Shown piece by piece: positions 35,762 through 46,900 of a stretch of 64,000 bases of DNA. The stretch is taken from positions 26,932-90,931 of the forward strand of contig JAKFVU010000083.1 of NCBI GenBank assembly GCA_021732025.1, written 5' to 3'. The notes below the pieces were generated by a model, which was given only the letters and a program-made list of their open reading frames with translations, did no database searches and was not told the DNA's origin. This DNA is from Candidatus Obscuribacterales bacterium (GTDB lineage Bacteria > Cyanobacteriota > Vampirovibrionia > Obscuribacterales > Obscuribacteraceae). The first letter of the stretch is position 1. Every line of letters begins with the position of its first letter. The position numbers and the translations under genes were made by a program.

Positions 35762-38700
35762 ATGCCCCGATTAGAAGCAGAAGCAGCGAACTTGCATTCG
35801 CCAACTTTTCAGCAGCCTGATTTGCCAGCAGATCAAAAGGCTGAAAAAAACTCCGATAATCAAAAAGCTAGCAGCGAAAGTCTTCGGGTTGAGTCTAGCT
35901 CAGCATTGTCGAACGTCGCAGAATTTCGCGCTCTGCAAGACAAAAACGTATTTAAGAAAACTGGTGAAACCCAGATTACTAACCTGGCTCTCTTCGATTC
36001 AGAAACTGAGAAGGGCGCCACGCCAGAGAGCGCTGCTGACAGCCAAGAAACTGCCAAAGAAACAAAACCAAAACCTTCAAACGTAACTACCGACAACAGC
36101 GGAAGAGTTAGCAAGGTTAGCTATCCTGATGAAGGCAAGAGCAGAGAGTTCGGTCGTGATACCAATGGCGACATCAACAAACTTACTACCACCACTAAAG
36201 ACGGACAGTGGAACTACACCAAAGAAAATGGTGAATGGCTACTCCACGGCGATAACGGCAAGAAAACGGTAGCTCCCGGCTTTGAGATTAGCAGAGAAGG
36301 TGAATTCAGCCGCTACCTAGAAAATGGCGAAGTACAAATACAAGGCCTTGATGGCAAGATTGTCAAAGAACACGCAAACGTCATCGGTGGCCAAGTCAGG
36401 GTCAATAGCGAGGGCCAGGTAGAGAAAGTCACCAGACCCGATGGCAGTGTGCTCAGCGCCAATTATGAGGGCGGCAAACTTACCAGCATTTCCCAGCAAA
36501 CAAAAGATGGTAGCACCATCAACTTCACCCGCCAAAACATAGACTCTAAAGACGGAGATACCGTTTGGAAAAGTGATGAGGCCCAGCCGCGCACACTCAC
36601 CAATGTTGAACTGAGTAAAAATGGCAATCTCGCATTCACCAGCGAGGATGGCATTAAACACATCAAGCGCTCAAACGGCGGAGAAATTGAAGAAGGCTCC
36701 GGCAAGGGCAAATATCAGTTTGATAATGAAGGTCGAGTGACTGTAATTGAAAATGCTGATGGAAAGAAATCCCGCACATTCACTTACTCTGAACGAAACC
36801 TAGAGCCGAACACTGCCAAAATTGTTGACAAAGAAAAAAACGAGTCAAATCTTTTTCAGCAGACCCAAGATAAGTCGGGTTACTCACTCAGTAGCGCAGC
36901 GGGCCAAAGTTCTGTCTGGCCGGGCGAAATAAAGATACAAGACGACGGCACTTACAGCATCAGAGCTAACGACGGAGCTGCCAACAAAAATATATGGGAC
37001 TCATTCTATCCTGACGGCACAAAACAAAAAGAATCTAGAGGGGCCGATGGAACCCTAAGCATATTCTCCGATAAAGGTGAGTTAGTTTCTTCGAAAAATA
37101 AGAGCGGACGAGAATTAAATGCCGAGTATGACGAAAAAGGTCTGATTCGAGTTGAGATAAAAAATCAAAATGAGACGACTATCTTTGGTCGAAATACTGA
37201 TGATACTTTCTCTAGCAATTTGAGCTCTGAGATCGATCCGGTTAGCAAGCTGGCAGTGCATGAATCGGGAATTTCTTTTGTCAGAGCCAATGGTGACAAA
37301 GCAAAAATCAGCAATGATGGCAATGTTCGCATAGACAAAAAAGATAGTTCATTTGTTGAGAGCAATGCTGATGGCAAAGTAACTAAAGTAGGTCTAGATC
37401 AACAAAATTACCGCAGCTACTCTTATTCAGAAGATGGCAAAGAGCTTCGCCAAGTTAAAGAGGTTACAAAAGCCGGTGGTGAGTCGACCTGGAAATCGAA
37501 CAATCCTGACGGCCGTCAATTCTCTAGTGTTTCAGCCGAGGGTTTTCTCACCTACCAAAAGCAAGGCAAGACCTTCGTTGAAGATACTAATCTTGCAAAA
37601 ATAGAACTGCGCGACGATCTGCAGCCGGGCAAGCTGACAATGCCTAATGGTTCGACTCGCACCTTCGAATACGATGACAAGAACAAGCTAGCCAAGATTA
37701 CCGATAACAAAGTCACCGCTATTGGTGAGAAGAATCAGGTGTGGAACCGAGTGTCAGAGGGCGCTGAGGGCAACACATTTGAAAGTCGTGGTGACGATGG
37801 AAAAACCACAGTGCGCTTCGACCTTACCAATGATGGCTCAGGTAATGTCCACTACAAGACAAAAACAGCAGAAGATGGCAAAGAACGAATTGCTCGAGCT
37901 GCAGACTTGCTCAGACCAAGTGATCGTTCCGACAATATTGATGAGGCTCGCGAGCAACTGCAAGAACTAGCCGCGGCCAATGGTCTCAAAGTAGAGCGCA
38001 TCACCGCCTATATGGACAAATTCGAGAAGCGAGCGAAAGAGGCAGCTAATGAAGGAATGAAAGCTCCTAGTGACGAACAAATTGCCAAAACCTATGACAC
38101 ACTCTCTGATTTACTAAAAGGAAAGGCTGGCAAAGAAATAAAAGAAAGTAGCAAAGACGTAAAAGACAACACTAAAGAGTATTTCAACGCCAAAGAACGA
38201 GCACAGCTATGCGAGGAAGCGTTGCACAACATAGCCTCACCCAAGCGCATCAATCAAGGACAAAATCCGACCTGCAATATCACCACCGGTGAAATTTTCG
38301 CTGCCTGCAGACACCCTGAGAAATACGCAGACACCTTGAAACAAGTAGCAGTAGACGGCAAGCTGATCACCACCACCGGTAAAGAAGTGGTGCTAGATAG
38401 AGAAGCCTATACAGCCGCGCCGGACGAAAAAGTGTTTGACCCTGAGGGCAGCTACAAAGGAAATCGCCGCAACTGGGCTAGTCACATAGTGGAAAACGCA
38501 GGCATCAATGCCTTTACACAATTTGCGCCAAAAGGTCCAGCAACCTGGGGATACCGCTACATTGGACGAGACAGTCAGGGCAACAGTGTCAATCCTATTA
38601 TGGGTGGCCCAGAAATACAGAAAGCTGTGAAAGAACTTTGGGGAGGCGACATGCCCTACATTGCACACAATGTAGCACCGAGCGCAGAGCAACTGTGGGC

Positions 38701-38953
38701 CTATAAAAAAGAAGGCAACTTCCCCGTAGGCATTCCTACTTTATACGCTTACGATCGCAACAGACAACTCTCCGAGCAGCACGTACAAACAATTCACGAT
38801 GTTCGTGAAGTGAACGGTAAGACTCAAGTCTACTTAGACGATCAAAACGCCGGTGATGCTGGATGGCAGACCTTACCTCAACTGTATGGCCGCCAAGGTC
38901 TAAGCGGACCGGCCGAAACACCAAGAGGACCCAAGATAGTGCAAAGGCGCTAG
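35762..38953 (+). CDS. Giant YD/RHS-like repeat protein with C-terminal papain/C39-like peptidase domain
   Basis: 1063 residues, ATG. N-terminal 100 residues are low-complexity. Residues about 105-640 are YD-like repeats (units such as GRVSKVSYPD, GEFSRYLENG, GKLTSISQQ.DG). A helical linker leads to a cysteine peptidase fold from about residue 815: Cys838 in QNPTCNITTGEIFAA, His1007 in EQHVQTIHDV, and an acidic partner in YLDDQNAG. This is the catalytic layout of the papain/C39 superfamily. No signal peptide or membrane segment. A polymorphic-toxin-like or self-cleaving surface protein is possible. Paralogue of the gene at 40257-43058, convergent with it. Confidence 0.8.
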   Translation: MPRLEAEAANLHSPTFQQPDLPADQKAEKNSDNQKASSESLRVESSSALSNVAEFRALQDKNVFKKTGETQITNLALFDSETEKGATPESAADSQETAKETKPKPSNVTTDNSGRVSKVSYPDEGKSREFGRDTNGDINKLTTTTKDGQWNYTKENGEWLLHGDNGKKTVAPGFEISREGEFSRYLENGEVQIQGLDGKIVKEHANVIGGQVRVNSEGQVEKVTRPDGSVLSANYEGGKLTSISQQTKDGSTINFTRQNIDSKDGDTVWKSDEAQPRTLTNVELSKNGNLAFTSEDGIKHIKRSNGGEIEEGSGKGKYQFDNEGRVTVIENADGKKSRTFTYSERNLEPNTAKIVDKEKNESNLFQQTQDKSGYSLSSAAGQSSVWPGEIKIQDDGTYSIRANDGAANKNIWDSFYPDGTKQKESRGADGTLSIFSDKGELVSSKNKSGRELNAEYDEKGLIRVEIKNQNETTIFGRNTDDTFSSNLSSEIDPVSKLAVHESGISFVRANGDKAKISNDGNVRIDKKDSSFVESNADGKVTKVGLDQQNYRSYSYSEDGKELRQVKEVTKAGGESTWKSNNPDGRQFSSVSAEGFLTYQKQGKTFVEDTNLAKIELRDDLQPGKLTMPNGSTRTFEYDDKNKLAKITDNKVTAIGEKNQVWNRVSEGAEGNTFESRGDDGKTTVRFDLTNDGSGNVHYKTKTAEDGKERIARAADLLRPSDRSDNIDEAREQLQELAAANGLKVERITAYMDKFEKRAKEAANEGMKAPSDEQIAKTYDTLSDLLKGKAGKEIKESSKDVKDNTKEYFNAKERAQLCEEALHNIASPKRINQGQNPTCNITTGEIFAACRHPEKYADTLKQVAVDGKLITTTGKEVVLDREAYTAAPDEKVFDPEGSYKGNRRNWASHIVENAGINAFTQFAPKGPATWGYRYIGRDSQGNSVNPIMGGPEIQKAVKELWGGDMPYIAHNVAPSAEQLWAYKKEGNFPVGIPTLYAYDRNRQLSEQHVQTIHDVREVNGKTQVYLDDQNAGDAGWQTLPQLYGRQGLSGPAETPRGPKIVQRR

Positions 38954-38991
38954 TTCTTGTCAAATACTGTAAGAGATCAAGGAGATCGATA

Positions 38992-39729
38992 ATGCCGATG
39001 GATACCCCACACCAAGCAACAATCACAAACGACAAACCAGCTATTATGGTTTTTGACGTACGCGATCAGCATATGTCACAAGTTCCGGCGCAACCAGAAG
39101 AGCACCGTAGTTTGTTCAATAGAATTTTCGAAAGAGAGCGCGGAGCATCAATGAGCGACAAGCACAATACGACTGATGAAGGTTCAATCAAACGTTTGGC
39201 TATGCCTAGACACTGGCAGCAAGCCATGCCTGATATGAGCGACAGCAGGGCCATGATTGGTGCTCCGATGATGACCGAGTACAATCCAGAAGGTGATCTC
39301 TCCACAAAAATGTGTTACTGGAATCGGGCCTTTGGCGGCAATAAAGAATCGCCAGAGACAGCCACAGCCTTCAAACGTATTCTTAGCCAAGAACCACATC
39401 ACTTAAATCAACAAGAACTCAAAAGTCTCATGCCGTTGATCGGCAACGGCGTGTACGCCAACACTGATCCTTTTGAAGTTTTACATGCTGAGACCAAAAA
39501 GATTCACGGACGCACCGTCCTTGCCGTTGAATCGGCCTATAAAGACAGCGAATCACAACCACGTGGACGTCGCTCATACGGAGTTTTCATCAACTCAGAC
39601 GGCAGTGGCCGCAACGTCGAGCAAGTCTATTTCACAGCACCAGAAAACGCTTATAAGACAAATTTGAAAGAAGCGGTTAATTGCATAGAATCAATTAGAT
39701 GGCGTAAAGCGACTGTAGCACCAATCTAA
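38992..39729 (+). CDS. Hypothetical protein downstream of the peptidase-repeat gene
   Basis: 245 residues from ATG 38992, with AAGGAG 7 bases upstream. Starts at 38863 would overlap the previous gene's coding region and lack a site. Polar, Met-rich N-terminus, then a compact domain (LMPLIGNGVYANTDPFEVLHAE, YGVFINSDGSG, VEQVYFTAPENAY). 38 bp behind the giant gene and probably co-transcribed. An immunity or chaperone role for its neighbour is conceivable but unproven; I do not recognise the family. Confidence 0.7.
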   Translation: MPMDTPHQATITNDKPAIMVFDVRDQHMSQVPAQPEEHRSLFNRIFERERGASMSDKHNTTDEGSIKRLAMPRHWQQAMPDMSDSRAMIGAPMMTEYNPEGDLSTKMCYWNRAFGGNKESPETATAFKRILSQEPHHLNQQELKSLMPLIGNGVYANTDPFEVLHAETKKIHGRTVLAVESAYKDSESQPRGRRSYGVFINSDGSGRNVEQVYFTAPENAYKTNLKEAVNCIESIRWRKATVAPI

Positions 39730-39813
39730 GAGAAGATAATCTCAGCAATGTTGCACAAAAGCTCAAGCCAAACCTTTGAGACGATTTGCAACCCCATTTG
39801 CAGCCGAGAGAGA

Positions 39814-39842
39814 AAAGCTAATGCACGATGCGCATTAGCTTT
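39814..39842. terminator. Bidirectional hairpin between convergent genes
   Basis: AAAGCTAATGC (39814-39824), 7-base loop, complement 39832-39842, flanked by A-rich and T-rich bases. It embeds the stop codon (TAG, 39820-39818) of the minus-strand gene. Serves the transcripts arriving from both sides. Confidence 0.6.
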
Positions 39843-40183
39843 ACCTTATTGGATGCAAGTGCTGATTTGAGAGGAGTGATTAGTCCAATCGAATCAATCA
39901 GATCAAAATCGGCGCAGTAGACCATTTGACACTCATAAAAAAGCAATGCAGAAACCGCTTCAGCAATTGATTGACTAGCTGGAATATCAGAATTTAGTGC
40001 AAGCACCACCTCACCCGCCAGCGACTCGCCACGTTGGGCCACAAACTTGCGCATTTGTTCTCGTTTAAGAGGCAGCTCAACCACACTGTTAGCTGGCAGA
40101 CAAACACCATTCTCTATTTGTTCTTGACTGGGAAATTTTGCCCGACCGTCCCAGATCATTAAACTGCACAATTTAGGTGACAT
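39818..40183 (-). CDS. Hypothetical small protein downstream of the second peptidase-repeat gene
   Basis: 121 residues, ATG 40183, GGAGAA about 11 bases upstream. Mixed alpha/beta, no signal peptide; ends LIDSIGLITPLKSALASNKVKLMRIVH. 73 bp after the minus-strand giant gene and probably in its transcript, mirroring the small gene after the plus-strand paralogue. Unknown family. Confidence 0.6.
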   Translation of the reverse strand: MSPKLCSLMIWDGRAKFPSQEQIENGVCLPANSVVELPLKREQMRKFVAQRGESLAGEVVLALNSDIPASQSIAEAVSALLFYECQMVYCADFDLIDSIGLITPLKSALASNKVKLMRIVH

Positions 40184-40256
40184 ATAGTATTTGTTCTCCT
40201 AAAAGCTCTTTCTTCTAGAGCTCACTAATCATCAAACGATACCTTACTTCCAAAAC

Positions 40257-43058
40257 TTACTTGTCCGGCCGCTCCCAGCGCCTAATCTTTGGTTCTACTT
40301 CGTAGCCGTTCTTTACTTGAGTTTTGGCAATTTCATCAATTGTCGTCCAACCATCTGTCTTTTCACCATGCTGATTGTCTAACAGAACATACAATTGTCC
40401 ATCTTTGCCGCGAGTGACATCATGAATTGTTTGTACATGAATACCACCCATGGTGGCAATTCCATGGGGGAACTTATTCTCAGCTTTAATCTTAAGCAGT
40501 CTCTCTTCAGTGGCCATATCGTACTCAGGGCGACCACCTTCTGGAGTGGCTGGTCCTTCAAAGTATGGCATGCTGTAGCCAAATACTAATTTGCCCGCTT
40601 GCACATTATCAAAGGTGGTAAAACCAGGACCACCAGACTCAGCAGAAAGCAACTTGCCATTTGCGTCTCTGAATTTGTCCTCGCTTGTCTGCCATGAAAT
40701 TGACTCTCGTTGACCGTTAGCACCTATCTTAGTCTCGCTCTTCTGCTCAGGCTTGTCCAGCACATAGCGCACGCCGGTCTTATCTTCCTTTAGTCTTTCA
40801 ACCGCTTTGCCATTGACTGTTACTAGACTGCCATCAGGCTTCTTTACAAACTCCATCTCATTCTTGTAGCCATGTTCGTACATTGCGTTTATCAAAGTCA
40901 TCTCTACAACTTGGCTAGCCATGTTTCGCAGTTTTGAATTTGGTTTATCTAAGTTGTACTTAGACTCATCTTCTCCGGGTTTAACAGCCTCGAAAGGAAT
41001 TGTAGCCACGCGCTTTTCGCTAGTGGTCCATTTACCGGTAAGACCGACTTCTTTAACCATACGTGCATATTCATCGGGGTGTCGCGCTGCGGTATAAACT
41101 TCTACTGTGGTGACATTACATGTAGGGTGACTGCCTTGGTCAATCTCCATGTTGTGGGCAATATTATGCAGAGCAGTTTCAGCTAGTGTCTTGCGTTCAG
41201 TATCGCTAAAGTAAGGACTCTTTTCTGGCGAAACTAACAACTCTCTCAAATTATCGAAGGTCTTAACTATCTGCTCTGGCTTGAGATCATAGCGAACAAT
41301 ATTGCGGTCAAGCTCTTTGAGATACTTATCGACTCTCGTCTCGTTCAATCCTTTTTCCTTAACGGCGTCCATAAAGTCTTCACGCGCTTCAACGACATTC
41401 TCAGATCCACCTAGTTCACCACTAGCCTGTCTTTCAAGATTGGTAACTTTAGCTATCCTTGACTTTCCATCGCTATTCTTATAGGTGTAATCACCATCGT
41501 CTGTGGGCGCCTCGACAAGTTCACAACTGCGAGTGCGGCCATTGACTTCGCTCGTCAGATTCTTTCCGTCTAGCGAACTCCAGACCTTGAAATTAGTACC
41601 GCTTTTGCTGCTCACTTTATCGACTATAGACTTAAGGTCTTGGCCAGACCATTCAAAGTGCCTCTCACTATGCTCTTGAACTACCTTTACCGGTTTATTA
41701 TCGCTATTGAACTCAACTTTAGAATTCTGCGAATTCTCTCGCACACGGTTGCCCGCTGCATTTTTGTATTCGATAGCTCCGTCCGGTGATGTTCTCAGAT
41801 TCTGGCGAACTTCTGTCCGAAGGCCAGATGACCAACTATCATGATCAACGTCAGAACGCTGCCATGTGGTTTGAATGCCGGCCCTAGTATCGGTATAAGC
41901 AGTGACTTCGTTACCGCTGCGAACAATGCTTCTCGAATCACCATTGGCTGCGCTTATTTTGGTGAGCTGACCTTGGGCATCAAAATGCTTTGTTGCACCA
42001 TCCTTAACTTGATCGTGAGTGCCGTCTTGATACTTTATCTGTCTGATTCCGTCCTTGTCTTCGTAACTTAGGGCATTGTCTGTTCGTAGCTCGAGATTCT
42101 TTCTTACTTCCCCGGGCAACTTGTCGCAGGTATATCCTGACTCACCTTTGCGCCATTGAAATTCTTCAGATTTGCCATTGACTGTCCGCTGTTCGGTCAA
42201 TGAGCGCAAATCTTTGCCCGAGAGTTCGGCACAATATTTTGCACCGTCTTTATGTTCACACTCACGTCTTTCAGGCCAAATACCATTGCCATTTCTACGA
42301 CTAACTTCTTCTTCGTCGAGCTTATTGCCGCTTGCGCCAAGGTCTTCATAGCCTTTTTCGCCAGGCTTAGAAATTGAGCCCGTTCCTACAGAGAAAACGC
42401 CTTCTGGACTAACATGTCGTATGCCAGACCAATTACCCTTTAGTTGTCCTTTCATGTCGTATATAGAATAACTATTATTCTCTTTGCCATCCATGATCAC
42501 CGGCTTGCCACCACTCGTGCAGTTACCAATGAAACGATATTCTTCTTTATCGTTGACTATTTCAGAAGTAATACGATCGGGAAAATTCGGGTCGCTACGC
42601 TTAAAAGTATGTTTGTTTTTGCCATCGGGAGAAACCATCTCAATCACGCGATTATTTGCATCTCGTGTATATGTACCATCATCTAGTACAGCTACCCTCG
42701 AATTAACGGCAGGTCGTTTCTCATCAATCTGCAGAGCCGGCAATTCGCCTTTCTTCTGCGCAACAGGCTTGTCATCACCCACTCTCTCAGCGGCTTTAAC
42801 ACGAACAGCCACGCTTTGTGAATCAGCACCAGTATGTTGGGCTGCCAGGTCAAACAAGTTCTTTCGTTTAGCAGTTGTTGATGCGGGCTCGGCAGTGCTT
42901 TCACCAACTATCTCAAGGGGCGGAACTTTAGCATCGCCAGTTTTTTGGTCACCAAAATTACTAAGTTTAGAGGCCTCAAGTGCTAGCCTTTTGTCAGCTT
43001 CGTCATCACCCGCCACAAACTCTTTGCGCGCAGCAACTACTGGATCATCAAAAGCCAT
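40257..43058 (-). CDS. Giant YD/RHS-like repeat protein with C-terminal papain/C39-like peptidase domain (paralogue)
   Basis: 933 residues, ATG 43058 with GAGG 7 bases upstream. Same plan as the plus-strand paralogue: N-terminal low-complexity region, YD-like repeats with many polar residues (e.g. GQLTKISAANGDSRSIVRSG), helical linker, then peptidase domain with Cys647 in GSHPTCNVTTVEVYTAA and His in GIHVQTIHDV, acidic partner in LLDNQHG. About 60 extra residues lie between Cys and His compared with the other copy. No signal peptide. Convergent with it, likely the product of an inverted duplication. Substrate unknown. Confidence 0.8.
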   Translation of the reverse strand: MAFDDPVVAARKEFVAGDDEADKRLALEASKLSNFGDQKTGDAKVPPLEIVGESTAEPASTTAKRKNLFDLAAQHTGADSQSVAVRVKAAERVGDDKPVAQKKGELPALQIDEKRPAVNSRVAVLDDGTYTRDANNRVIEMVSPDGKNKHTFKRSDPNFPDRITSEIVNDKEEYRFIGNCTSGGKPVIMDGKENNSYSIYDMKGQLKGNWSGIRHVSPEGVFSVGTGSISKPGEKGYEDLGASGNKLDEEEVSRRNGNGIWPERRECEHKDGAKYCAELSGKDLRSLTEQRTVNGKSEEFQWRKGESGYTCDKLPGEVRKNLELRTDNALSYEDKDGIRQIKYQDGTHDQVKDGATKHFDAQGQLTKISAANGDSRSIVRSGNEVTAYTDTRAGIQTTWQRSDVDHDSWSSGLRTEVRQNLRTSPDGAIEYKNAAGNRVRENSQNSKVEFNSDNKPVKVVQEHSERHFEWSGQDLKSIVDKVSSKSGTNFKVWSSLDGKNLTSEVNGRTRSCELVEAPTDDGDYTYKNSDGKSRIAKVTNLERQASGELGGSENVVEAREDFMDAVKEKGLNETRVDKYLKELDRNIVRYDLKPEQIVKTFDNLRELLVSPEKSPYFSDTERKTLAETALHNIAHNMEIDQGSHPTCNVTTVEVYTAARHPDEYARMVKEVGLTGKWTTSEKRVATIPFEAVKPGEDESKYNLDKPNSKLRNMASQVVEMTLINAMYEHGYKNEMEFVKKPDGSLVTVNGKAVERLKEDKTGVRYVLDKPEQKSETKIGANGQRESISWQTSEDKFRDANGKLLSAESGGPGFTTFDNVQAGKLVFGYSMPYFEGPATPEGGRPEYDMATEERLLKIKAENKFPHGIATMGGIHVQTIHDVTRGKDGQLYVLLDNQHGEKTDGWTTIDEIAKTQVKNGYEVEPKIRRWERPDK

Positions 43059-43186
43059 CTTGATACCTCAGAGCGAACTTCTTGACTTCTCAAGGGTACT
43101 GAGCAATTGTTGCAAAATCATTGCAGGTGAGAAACTAAGATAAACTTGCTTGAGAAACAATCACCGACAAGAGATAGTCAAAAACC

Positions 43187-43792
43187 ATGACCGCAGCAAA
43201 ACCGAATGCAATACTCGTCAAAATAGCCTCGCTACTTTCGGTTGGAATTTTTTCTCTAACTAGCACGTCTCTTTGCCAACTGTCAGCTAGCGCTGCAGAG
43301 ACACTCAAATTTTCATTTTCAGATAATGAATATGTGCACCGCTGGTCGCAAAAGAATCAAAATGAGTTCACACCGGTAGCCCAGCCTAATTTAGAGACCT
43401 GGAAAGATATGGTCACCATAAACCTCTATCCAGGAGTAAAGACTGGCGAGGCTTTATCAGCTGTGGCCAACCTCGTGGTAGTTAAATATCAAGAACACGG
43501 CAAAATCCTGCGCACCGACTCCCGCGAGAGAACAGCTACTAAGCCAGCTGAGCATTTAATCGCAGCACTTTTAGGCAATCCAAAATTTCTAGAGGCCGTC
43601 TTTGCTCGATTTGTCTTAGTAAATGATACTGGCTATGCCATCATCTACTCTCACCGAGTCTACGGCGAGAAGGCCGGGCCGGAGATGAGCGCTTGGCTAA
43701 AAGCAAACGGAGCTGACATAGAGCAGCGTTTAATGTCATTCGACCAAATCCCAGCAGCGAAAACCCTTACTGCACTGCCCCAGAGTAAGTAG
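43187..43792 (+). CDS. Secreted hypothetical protein
   Basis: 201 residues, ATG. Signal peptide ends SASA-AE (residue about 36). The mature protein is alpha/beta with Trp-containing start (VHRWSQKNQNEF) and a strand-rich core (GYAIIYSHRVYG). No recognised domain. Divergent from the minus-strand giant gene; upstream of the annexin-like gene. Confidence 0.7.
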   Translation: MTAAKPNAILVKIASLLSVGIFSLTSTSLCQLSASAAETLKFSFSDNEYVHRWSQKNQNEFTPVAQPNLETWKDMVTINLYPGVKTGEALSAVANLVVVKYQEHGKILRTDSRERTATKPAEHLIAALLGNPKFLEAVFARFVLVNDTGYAIIYSHRVYGEKAGPEMSAWLKANGADIEQRLMSFDQIPAAKTLTALPQSK

Positions 43793-43818
43793 GCTGGCAT
43801 GCCGGTCCTGTGGCCTTG

Positions 43819-43845
43819 TCACGCAACTTTCACGTGATTATCACG
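43819..43845. promoter_or_regulatory. Three TCACG boxes spaced exactly 11 bp
   Basis: TCACG begins at 43819, 43830 and 43841. The last two are also part of the dyad CGTGA-TTA-TCACG (43833-43845). Direct repeats one helical turn apart are the usual binding pattern of OmpR/PhoB-type regulators. Located 92 bp upstream of the annexin-like gene and 27 bp after the preceding stop. Confidence 0.45.
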
Positions 43846-43936
43846 AGATGGTCAATACAATTAATCTACGAATTGTCCAGTTCACCCAAGAGCGGGATAA
43901 ATAGTTATATGACTGTTCCGCACGGGATCACTTACC

Positions 43937-46900
43937 ATGGCTACGCCTGAAGCAAAAGAAGCACTATCTGAAGTCGAGAAGCCCGCCGAAACCTCAAAGG
44001 TGAGCGGCGTAGACTTGGCCAAGCAGACTGATTCGCAACTGGCCGCGCCACAGGCGGCTTCTAAAACAGCCACAGATCTTTTACCTACCGTTGAGTTGGT
44101 GGGTAAGCCCGCGACCTTCGAGACCCAGCCAGCGGCTCGAGTCGAGCAAGCTGCCCCGATAGAACCAGCAAAGCTTCCAGAAAAAGCTAATCTCTCAGCA
44201 GAAACCATCAATGCCAGCGTTGACCTAGTGAAGGACAAGCTCACTAACTATCTCTTTCTTATTGGCTCCCCAGATACCGATGCTCTGGCCCGCACCCTTG
44301 GCCCTATGGCTCAAGCCGACCGGCAGGCCTTAGAGACTAAATATCAGGAAAAATTCGGTACATCGTTGCGCGACGAACTTAAGTATCAATTAGGTGACGG
44401 CGAGAAATTCGTCACTCTCGAAGCCATGCTTAACCGCAAAGACAACGAAACAAACTTAGCAGGCAACGCTCGCATAGCCCTTGAGGTTATGAAAGAAGAC
44501 CCTGAGCGCGGCATGCGTATGCTGCGGAGCACCATTGCACCACTAAATTCGACTCAGACTGCAGAACTGCAAACGAGCTACCAAAAAGATTACGGCCAGG
44601 CTCTTACTACTGATATTCAAGGCATTGAATCCAGCAGGATTGGTGAAAATCAGAAAGCAATATTCGCTACCTTATTGAAAGGAGCGGACCAAATAAATTC
44701 AGCCGACATCGTAGAGATGGCCAAGAAAGCAGTGCAGTCTCGCGACTTGCAAATGTTCGCCGGGGTTATTGGTGGCGATTTGCCAGCCAATCTTGAAGCA
44801 AGAGCTGCACTCAATAGTGATCCTGAATTTGTAGCATCAATGAGAGAGACCTTCGGCACCAAAGCTCGTGGCCAAGGTTTGACTCCAAATCCAATAGCTG
44901 AAGACTATTTGCGAGAAGGTCACGTCTCACTTGGCACCATTCTAAAAGCAGATACAGCAGCCATTCTCCCCTACTTCCAAAATGCAGCCAACAGCGATCT
45001 CGTGTTTTCTAACGCCACCGCCAAAGAACGTCGCGACTATGTGACAGGAAAAGATTTGGTGCAATCGGGGGCAGAACCAAAAAATATTCAAGAACAAGAA
45101 GCAAAACGTTTCTATGAATTTATAGAGAAAAATATTCGCGACTCTGCCTCAGGTACACGCCAAGATGTTTTGAGAGATGAATTGCTTCATGGTGGCAAGA
45201 CTCTAATTTCAGGACTTGCTGAACTACACAAAGATAGTACTTTCGGCTTCGGTGGCGGACATAACACTAACGATCTCATGACTCGCGTCGAGAACATGAC
45301 AGCTAATGAGTGGAGCCTTTTAAAGAACCCAGCTTACAAAGCCAACTTGACCGAGTCGCTTAAGTCGTATGCAACAGCTGACGAACAGAAACAAGTCTTA
45401 GCTTTAATAGAGGCCAAACTAAATCCACCAGGTACTGTTAATGGAAACCCTACTTTTGAACAATCTCAAAAAGTAGAGCGCCCTCTAGACCAATACATGC
45501 AAGATTACACCACATCTGGTGCAACAAAAACCAGTGAAGCTGTTGGTCACATCGAAAGAATGACAGCAGCCGATGCTGCTCGTTATCAGAGCGACCCAGC
45601 TTTCAAGGCAACGGTTGATACTTTTGCCAGCCAGAATCTGACAGATAGATCGACTGGCAATGTTCCAGCTCAATTACTCACCAACCGACTCTTGGAGCAG
45701 ACCGCCCAAACTGGCAAACCACCAGTATTGGGCGAAATAGATCAGTTTCTCAAAGCTCGCGCAGAACAGATAGATAGTGACACTTTATTAGATGGCCCAG
45801 AGGCTAACAAAGCTCAACTTGCAACAATCGGCAAAGTGGAAGAGCTAATGAAAGACCCTGCTCTGCTCGCCCGAATGCAAAATGTTCTTGCTGTGCAACG
45901 GGGCGAGAAACAAGGCGAAATAAGTAATGAAGATGATTTACTCTACAAATCATTCTCAGCTGCCTTAGGCACACCAGGCAACTTCGCCTACTTGCTGACA
46001 GATGGTCAAGGGCAATCTTATATTGGCACGAAAGTAGCCTTATCAGGTGGGTTGGCCGGTGATTGGCTGGTAGGACGCTATCCAGACTTGGCTAAGCTGC
46101 CAGAGGCTGACCGCAGTCGCATACGCGAATCGCTTCCACTGGCTGAACAAAAGGTCTTAGATAACGTCATTGCCCAAAATGGAAAAGCAGAACTGAGTGA
46201 TCAATTGCGCTCACTAGTGATTGATGGTGGTTCCCTTAAAGACTTCCAAGCTGACCTGGCCAAACTTAGTGGTGAACAACAAGCTCAACTTAAGGCCGAT
46301 TACACACGCAAATATGGCGGTGATTTAGATAGTGATCTATTCACAAGTATTACCCAAAGAGAGGGATTGAGCCCAGAGAAGCAGCAAGTATTGAAAAATA
46401 CAATCGCACAAAACGGCCAGCCTCAGCTGGTAGACGAGCTGAGGTCCTTTGCTCTAGGCAGCGATAAAAAGTTTGAAGACTTCCAAGGTCAATTAGCCGC
46501 TCTCACCTTACCTCAGAAACAAGAACTGAAATCGGAATATCAGAAGCGCTACGGCAGCACTTTAGACAATGACTTCTTAGCAAAAGTCGATGCCGCCCAT
46601 TCAGAGCAATATGCGCGCTATCTCACATCAAGCGATACAGATGGCATGCAATCGTTCTTCGACCGCATGAACAAATTTGCACCACTGTCAGTGGGAGATG
46701 GCACCAGCCTCAGCCAGGAAAGAATGCTGCAAGTGAATGAAGGAGTGCTGAAGCAATTCAATAGCACTATGGAGAAGTTGCCGCCAGCAGTTCAAGATGC
46801 GCTAGCAGAGTACTACAGCAAGAGCTACCAGAACAATCTTGATTCTAATGAGAAGTATGCTCACTTTGTCGCCGACGTTACGCTAACAGCGGCTTCTATT

